From: Sphingobacteriaceae bacterium
GTDB taxonomy: Bacteria > Bacteroidota > Bacteroidia > Sphingobacteriales > Sphingobacteriaceae
DNA length: 64,000 nucleotides
Direction: 5' to 3'
Assembly: GCA_017745075.1 (NCBI GenBank)
Contig: JAGIAD010000001.1
Coordinates: forward strand, 623,291 to 687,290
The notes under the pieces are model-generated. The model saw nothing but the letters and a program-made list of their open reading frames with translations, did not search any database and was not told the DNA's origin. Below are positions 62,942 to 64,000 of the stretch, piece after piece; the stretch's first letter is position 1; the number at the start of each line of letters is the position of its first letter. The translations under genes and the position numbers were made by a program.

Positions 62942-64000
62942 ATGGCATTACAATGTGGTATAGTTGGTTTACCAAATGTGGGAAAATCGACTCTTTTTAA
63001 CTGTTTATCAAATGCAAAAGCGCAGGCTGCAAACTTTCCCTTTTGTACAATTGAGCCCAATGTTGGCGTAATTACAGTTCCGGATAACCGTTTGACCAAA
63101 CTTGCTGAGTTGGTTAAGCCTAACAAAGTTCAGCCGAATACAATTGAGATTGTTGATATTGCAGGCCTGGTAAAAGGTGCATCGAAAGGTGAAGGGTTAG
63201 GAAACCAGTTTTTAGGGAATATCCGGGCTACAAATGCCATTATCCACGTTTTACGTTGCTTTGATGATGGAAATGTAATCCATGTTGATGGTTCTGTTGA
63301 CCCCATCCGTGACAGGGAAATTATCGATACAGAATTACAACTTAAAGATCTGGATACGGTTGATAAACGCATTCAGAAAGTAGAGAAAATGGCTAAAACC
63401 GGTGGCGATAAGGATGCAAAACGTACCTACGAAATTTTAACTGTGGTTAAATCACATTTAGAAAGTGGTAAATCGGTACGTACGGCACCTTTGGCCCAGG
63501 AAGATTTCGATTTTATTGTAGATTTAGGCCTGCTTACCCAAAAACCGGTAATGTATGTATGTAATGTTGATGAGGCATCGGTTGTTACCGGAAATAAATA
63601 TGTAGATTTAGTAAAGGCAAATGTTGCTGACGAAAATGCTGAAGTATTGGTTATTTCTGCCAAAATTGAGTCGGAAATTGCTGAACTGGATAGCTACGAA
63701 GAACGTCAGGAATTTTTGGCCGACTTAGGGTTAACTGAATCTGGTGTAAATAAACTGATCCGCGCAGCGTATAAGTTATTGAACCTTTATACTTATTTTA
63801 CCGCTGGTGTACAAGAAGTCAGGGCATGGACCATTACTAAAGGCTTTACAGCTCCACAGGCGGCCGGCGTAATCCACACTGATTTTGAAAAAGGTTTTAT
63901 CCGTGCTGAAGTAATTAAATACAATGATTTTATAACCCTGGGCTCTGAAAATGCCTGTAAAGAAGCTGGCAAACTTGGTGTAGAAGGAAAAACCTATGTA
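62942..64000 (+). CDS. ychF: Ribosome-associated GTPase/ATPase YchF, 3' end cut
   Basis: The frame from ATG 62942 runs 353 codons to the window edge without stop; complete YchF is about 363-368 residues, so about 10-15 are missing. It begins [20 protein letters not shown] (P-loop), followed by [28 protein letters not shown] (G3), and CNVDEAS (G4 with NVDE, as in ATP-preferring YchF). The C-terminal TGS-like part has [20 protein letters not shown]. YchF/OLA1 binds ribosomes and modulates stress responses. Confidence 0.96.
   Translation, partial: MALQCGIVGLPNVGKSTLFNCLSNAKAQAANFPFCTIEPNVGVITVPDNRLTKLAELVKPNKVQPNTIEIVDIAGLVKGASKGEGLGNQFLGNIRATNAIIHVLRCFDDGNVIHVDGSVDPIRDREIIDTELQLKDLDTVDKRIQKVEKMAKTGGDKDAKRTYEILTVVKSHLESGKSVRTAPLAQEDFDFIVDLGLLTQKPVMYVCNVDEASVVTGNKYVDLVKANVADENAEVLVISAKIESEIAELDSYEERQEFLADLGLTESGVNKLIRAAYKLLNLYTYFTAGVQEVRAWTITKGFTAPQAAGVIHTDFEKGFIRAEVIKYNDFITLGSENACKEAGKLGVEGKTYV

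Overview
The window looks like core chromosome of a Bacteroidetes species close to Pedobacter/Sphingobacteriaceae. Evidence: a fused SecDF, the cluster nusB-DUF1573-yajC-ybbR-coaE, a long two-part NusB, DUF3276 and DUF5522/DUF5362 proteins, BlaI plus M56 with proline-rich tails, several candidate Bacteroidetes -7 elements of the form TAnnTTTG, and no clear Shine-Dalgarno sites. This is inference from gene content; no rRNA or tRNA gene was seen.

Layout. 1-8029: end of a UvrD/PcrA helicase, smc, an M28 lipoprotein peptidase, a BlaI-M56 regulator pair behind three matching operator-like dyads, and rsmG. 8055-12432: a membrane glycosyltransferase divergent from tgt-lptG/F-EamA. 12433-14385: an almost 2 kb A-rich stretch without genes. 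14386-17472: a large protein joining a gluzincin-type HExxH domain, a TolB-like propeller and a probable outer-membrane barrel, followed by a LapA-like protein. 17690-25260: receiver-like fragment, pirin, AlkD-like protein, GH20 hexosaminidase, secreted lipoprotein, a Cys/Met-metabolism PLP enzyme, OsmC. 25430-32058: ispE, thyA, an S23-type four-helix protein, folA, secDF. 32409-42719: NDH-2, HMG-CoA lyase, SDR, Crp-like regulator, GNAT, iron-permease-like protein, class II aldolase, accD, YciI-like protein, second M28 peptidase, small membrane protein. 42786-50545: cydAB, Tat-type metallo-hydrolase, two small ORFs, cysteine desulfurase, a phosphohexomutase. 50863-64000: methyltransferase-PAP2-ZIP operon, Uma2 protein, DUF5522 mini-protein, the six-gene minus-strand run from nusB to an exonuclease-like metallo-hydrolase, a leucine-dehydrogenase-type enzyme, an ABC half-exporter, DUF3276, DUF5362 and most of ychF.

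Most genes are housekeeping. The unusual material lies between genes. At least four dispersed, palindromic repeat families occupy nearly every long intergenic gap, sometimes inside operons or nested in each other. Two heptamer tandem repeats are present, one directly after the ychF promoter. Other points of interest are the triple operator at blaI, a tgt lacking the three zinc cysteines, the 2 kb A-rich desert and the protein it precedes. I found no CRISPR array, prophage, insertion sequence or obvious defence island.
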